A stretch of 8,854 bases of DNA, from positions 1-8,854 of the forward strand of contig JAMCVO010000423.1 in assembly GCA_023475715.1 (NCBI GenBank), given 5' to 3'. The DNA is from Actinomycetota bacterium (GTDB lineage Bacteria > Actinomycetota > Humimicrobiia > Humimicrobiales > Humimicrobiaceae). This document shows, one piece after another, positions 8,162 through 8,854 of this stretch (position 1 is its first letter; every line of letters starts with the position of its first letter). The translations under genes and the position numbers were made by a program. The notes beneath the pieces were generated by a model. That model made no database searches. It was not told where the DNA came from and saw only the letters and a program-made list of their open reading frames with translations.

Positions 8162-8854
8162 TGTGTTTTCTCCTTTTAATTTCCGGAAAATATTTTGACT
8201 GATGGTTATTTCTCGCTTCAACTATCAATTTAGCGGTATTAGCTATATTACGAGATTCAAAAAAATGCCTCAGCTCAATGTCAACATGAAAAAAATTACG
8301 AATTTGGTTAATCAACTTAATTGCCATTAAAGAATTACCGCCAATACTAAAAAAATTGTCTTGAATCCCTACTCTGTCCAATTTTAAAAGGTCGCGCCAA
8401 ATTGCAACCAAAGCTTTTTCTTCATCTGTATTAGCAATTATATTGTCGCCACCTAAATTGAGAGCTTTATTATCCGGTTGCGGTAAAGATTTTGTATCAA
8501 TTTTTCCATTTACTGTTAACGGTAATTTTTCCAATGGAAAGAAATAAGATGGAATCATATATTCTGGCAAACGCTGCCTAAGGTAAGCTTTAACTTCATC
8601 AATTGTAATTTCTGTGTTTTTTTTGGTTGCATTAATCACATAGTATGCAACTAATTCTTTCTGCGCACATCCGTCGCTAGCTCTCACTATGCATTGACCA
8701 ATACCTGGACATTTGCTTAAAGATGATTCTATCTCCCCAATTTCAATTCTAAAACCTCTTATCTTTACTTGAAAATCATTGCGCCCTATGTATTCTATGT
8801 CTCCATTTGGCAACCATCTTACCAAATCTCCAGTCTTATAAATTCTCGTATCTT
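8154..8854 (-). CDS. Non-ribosomal peptide synthetase, C-terminal fragment (A domain C-terminus + PCP); 5' end outside window
   Basis: This is the last part of an NRPS subunit that activates an amino acid and loads it on a carrier domain. 232 codons are visible and the reading frame runs off the right edge, so the real start lies outside; an in-frame TTG at 8825 is the Leu of the TGDLVR motif, not a start. Visible residues: A7 core YKTGDLVR (5-12), A8 region GRNDFQVKIRGFRIEIGEIE (23-42), A9 LPEYMIPSYF (95-104), and A10 LTVNGK with the catalytic Lys at 117. The PCP motif DNFFSIGGNSL follows, with the phosphopantetheine-bearing Ser at 174. The substrate pocket lies outside the window, so specificity is unknown. 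The protein ends about 50 residues after that Ser with a basic tail (IKRRKHNA). There is no thioesterase, epimerase or obvious docking helix, so the chain must pass to another protein, most likely the next gene, whose ATG overlaps this stop. Family assignment is certain. Confidence 0.96.
   Translation of the reverse strand, partial: DTRIYKTGDLVRWLPNGDIEYIGRNDFQVKIRGFRIEIGEIESSLSKCPGIGQCIVRASDGCAQKELVAYYVINATKKNTEITIDEVKAYLRQRLPEYMIPSYFFPLEKLPLTVNGKIDTKSLPQPDNKALNLGGDNIIANTDEEKALVAIWRDLLKLDRVGIQDNFFSIGGNSLMAIKLINQIRNFFHVDIELRHFFESRNIANTAKLIVEARNNHQSKYFPEIKRRKHNA
8170..8175 (-). promoter_or_regulatory. Shine-Dalgarno site of the second NRPS gene
   Basis: The minus strand reads AAGGAG here, 8 bases before the ATG at 8161, which is ideal spacing. 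It lies inside the last codons of the upstream gene (the Lys-Arg-Arg stretch), so translation of the second subunit starts from within the first coding region. This site decides the start codon. Confidence 0.85.
8286..8435 (-). other. PCP0 carrier domain of the upstream subunit
   Basis: The domain runs from about DEEKALVAIW through LRHFFESRN. The core DNFFSIGGNSL has its modified Ser codon at 8331-8333. Its third helix (VDIELRHFF) differs from the FPVKMVF shared by PCP1 and PCP2, so it belongs to a different carrier lineage. It is the donor for C1 of the next protein. Confidence 0.9.

Noticed and set aside
7821..8198. Plus-strand open frame of 125 codons across the gene border
   Set aside because: It is antisense to C1 and the end of gene 1. 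It looks Ser/Asn/Phe-rich only because the other strand is Lys/Glu/Leu coding.
8154..8825. Reading the upstream gene as a complete 223-residue protein starting at 8825
   Set aside because: The start would be a TTG in the middle of the TGDLVR core of an A domain. The frame is open to the window edge and the residues upstream (DTRIYKTGD) fit the family, so the gene is cut by the window and not short.

Overview
The whole window is one stretch of a non-ribosomal peptide synthetase (NRPS) locus read on the minus strand. It holds two overlapping genes, both cut by the window edges. There is no RNA gene, mobile element, CRISPR array or long intergenic gap. The DNA is AT-rich by eye (about two thirds A+T), with many A-tracts, AT-ending codons and a classical AAGGAG ribosome binding site, so the source is a bacterium. 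AT-rich host-associated Gammaproteobacteria (Legionella/Coxiella/Rickettsiella-like lineages) are one plausible source, but this is inference from base composition and protein style only; AT-rich Firmicutes or other groups are not excluded.

Layout, in transcription order from right to left. Gene 1 (8854 to 8154) shows only its last 232 codons: the C-terminal part of an adenylation (A) domain and a peptidyl carrier protein (PCP) domain, then a stop. Gene 2 begins at an ATG at 8161, overlaps the stop of gene 1 by 8 bases (ATGCCTGA), and stays open in a single frame through position 2, which is 2720 codons without a stop. I translated it codon by codon. It encodes C1-A1-PCP1, C2-A2-PCP2 and C3-A3 (A3 cut by the window edge). 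With gene 1, at least four modules of one assembly line are represented.

How it works together. PCP0 of gene 1 would hand its aminoacyl or peptidyl chain to C1 at the start of gene 2. A1 has an unusual pocket in which the usual amino-group-binding Asp is replaced by Val and an Asp sits one position later, a pattern known from beta-alanine-type A domains. The rest of its pocket does not match the beta-alanine code, so the substrate is probably a beta- or other non-standard amino acid. A2 reads DILQLGVIWK, one position from the standard glycine code. C3 then passes the chain to A3/PCP3, mostly outside the window. The visible order is therefore X - (beta- or unusual amino acid) - Gly - X. No epimerase, methyltransferase, cyclisation, ketosynthase or thioesterase domain is visible.

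Points of most interest are the A1 pocket, the split of the assembly line exactly at a PCP-C linker with a coupled start, the HHxxxDA variant in C2, and the missing Asp in the A2 core motif of A3.
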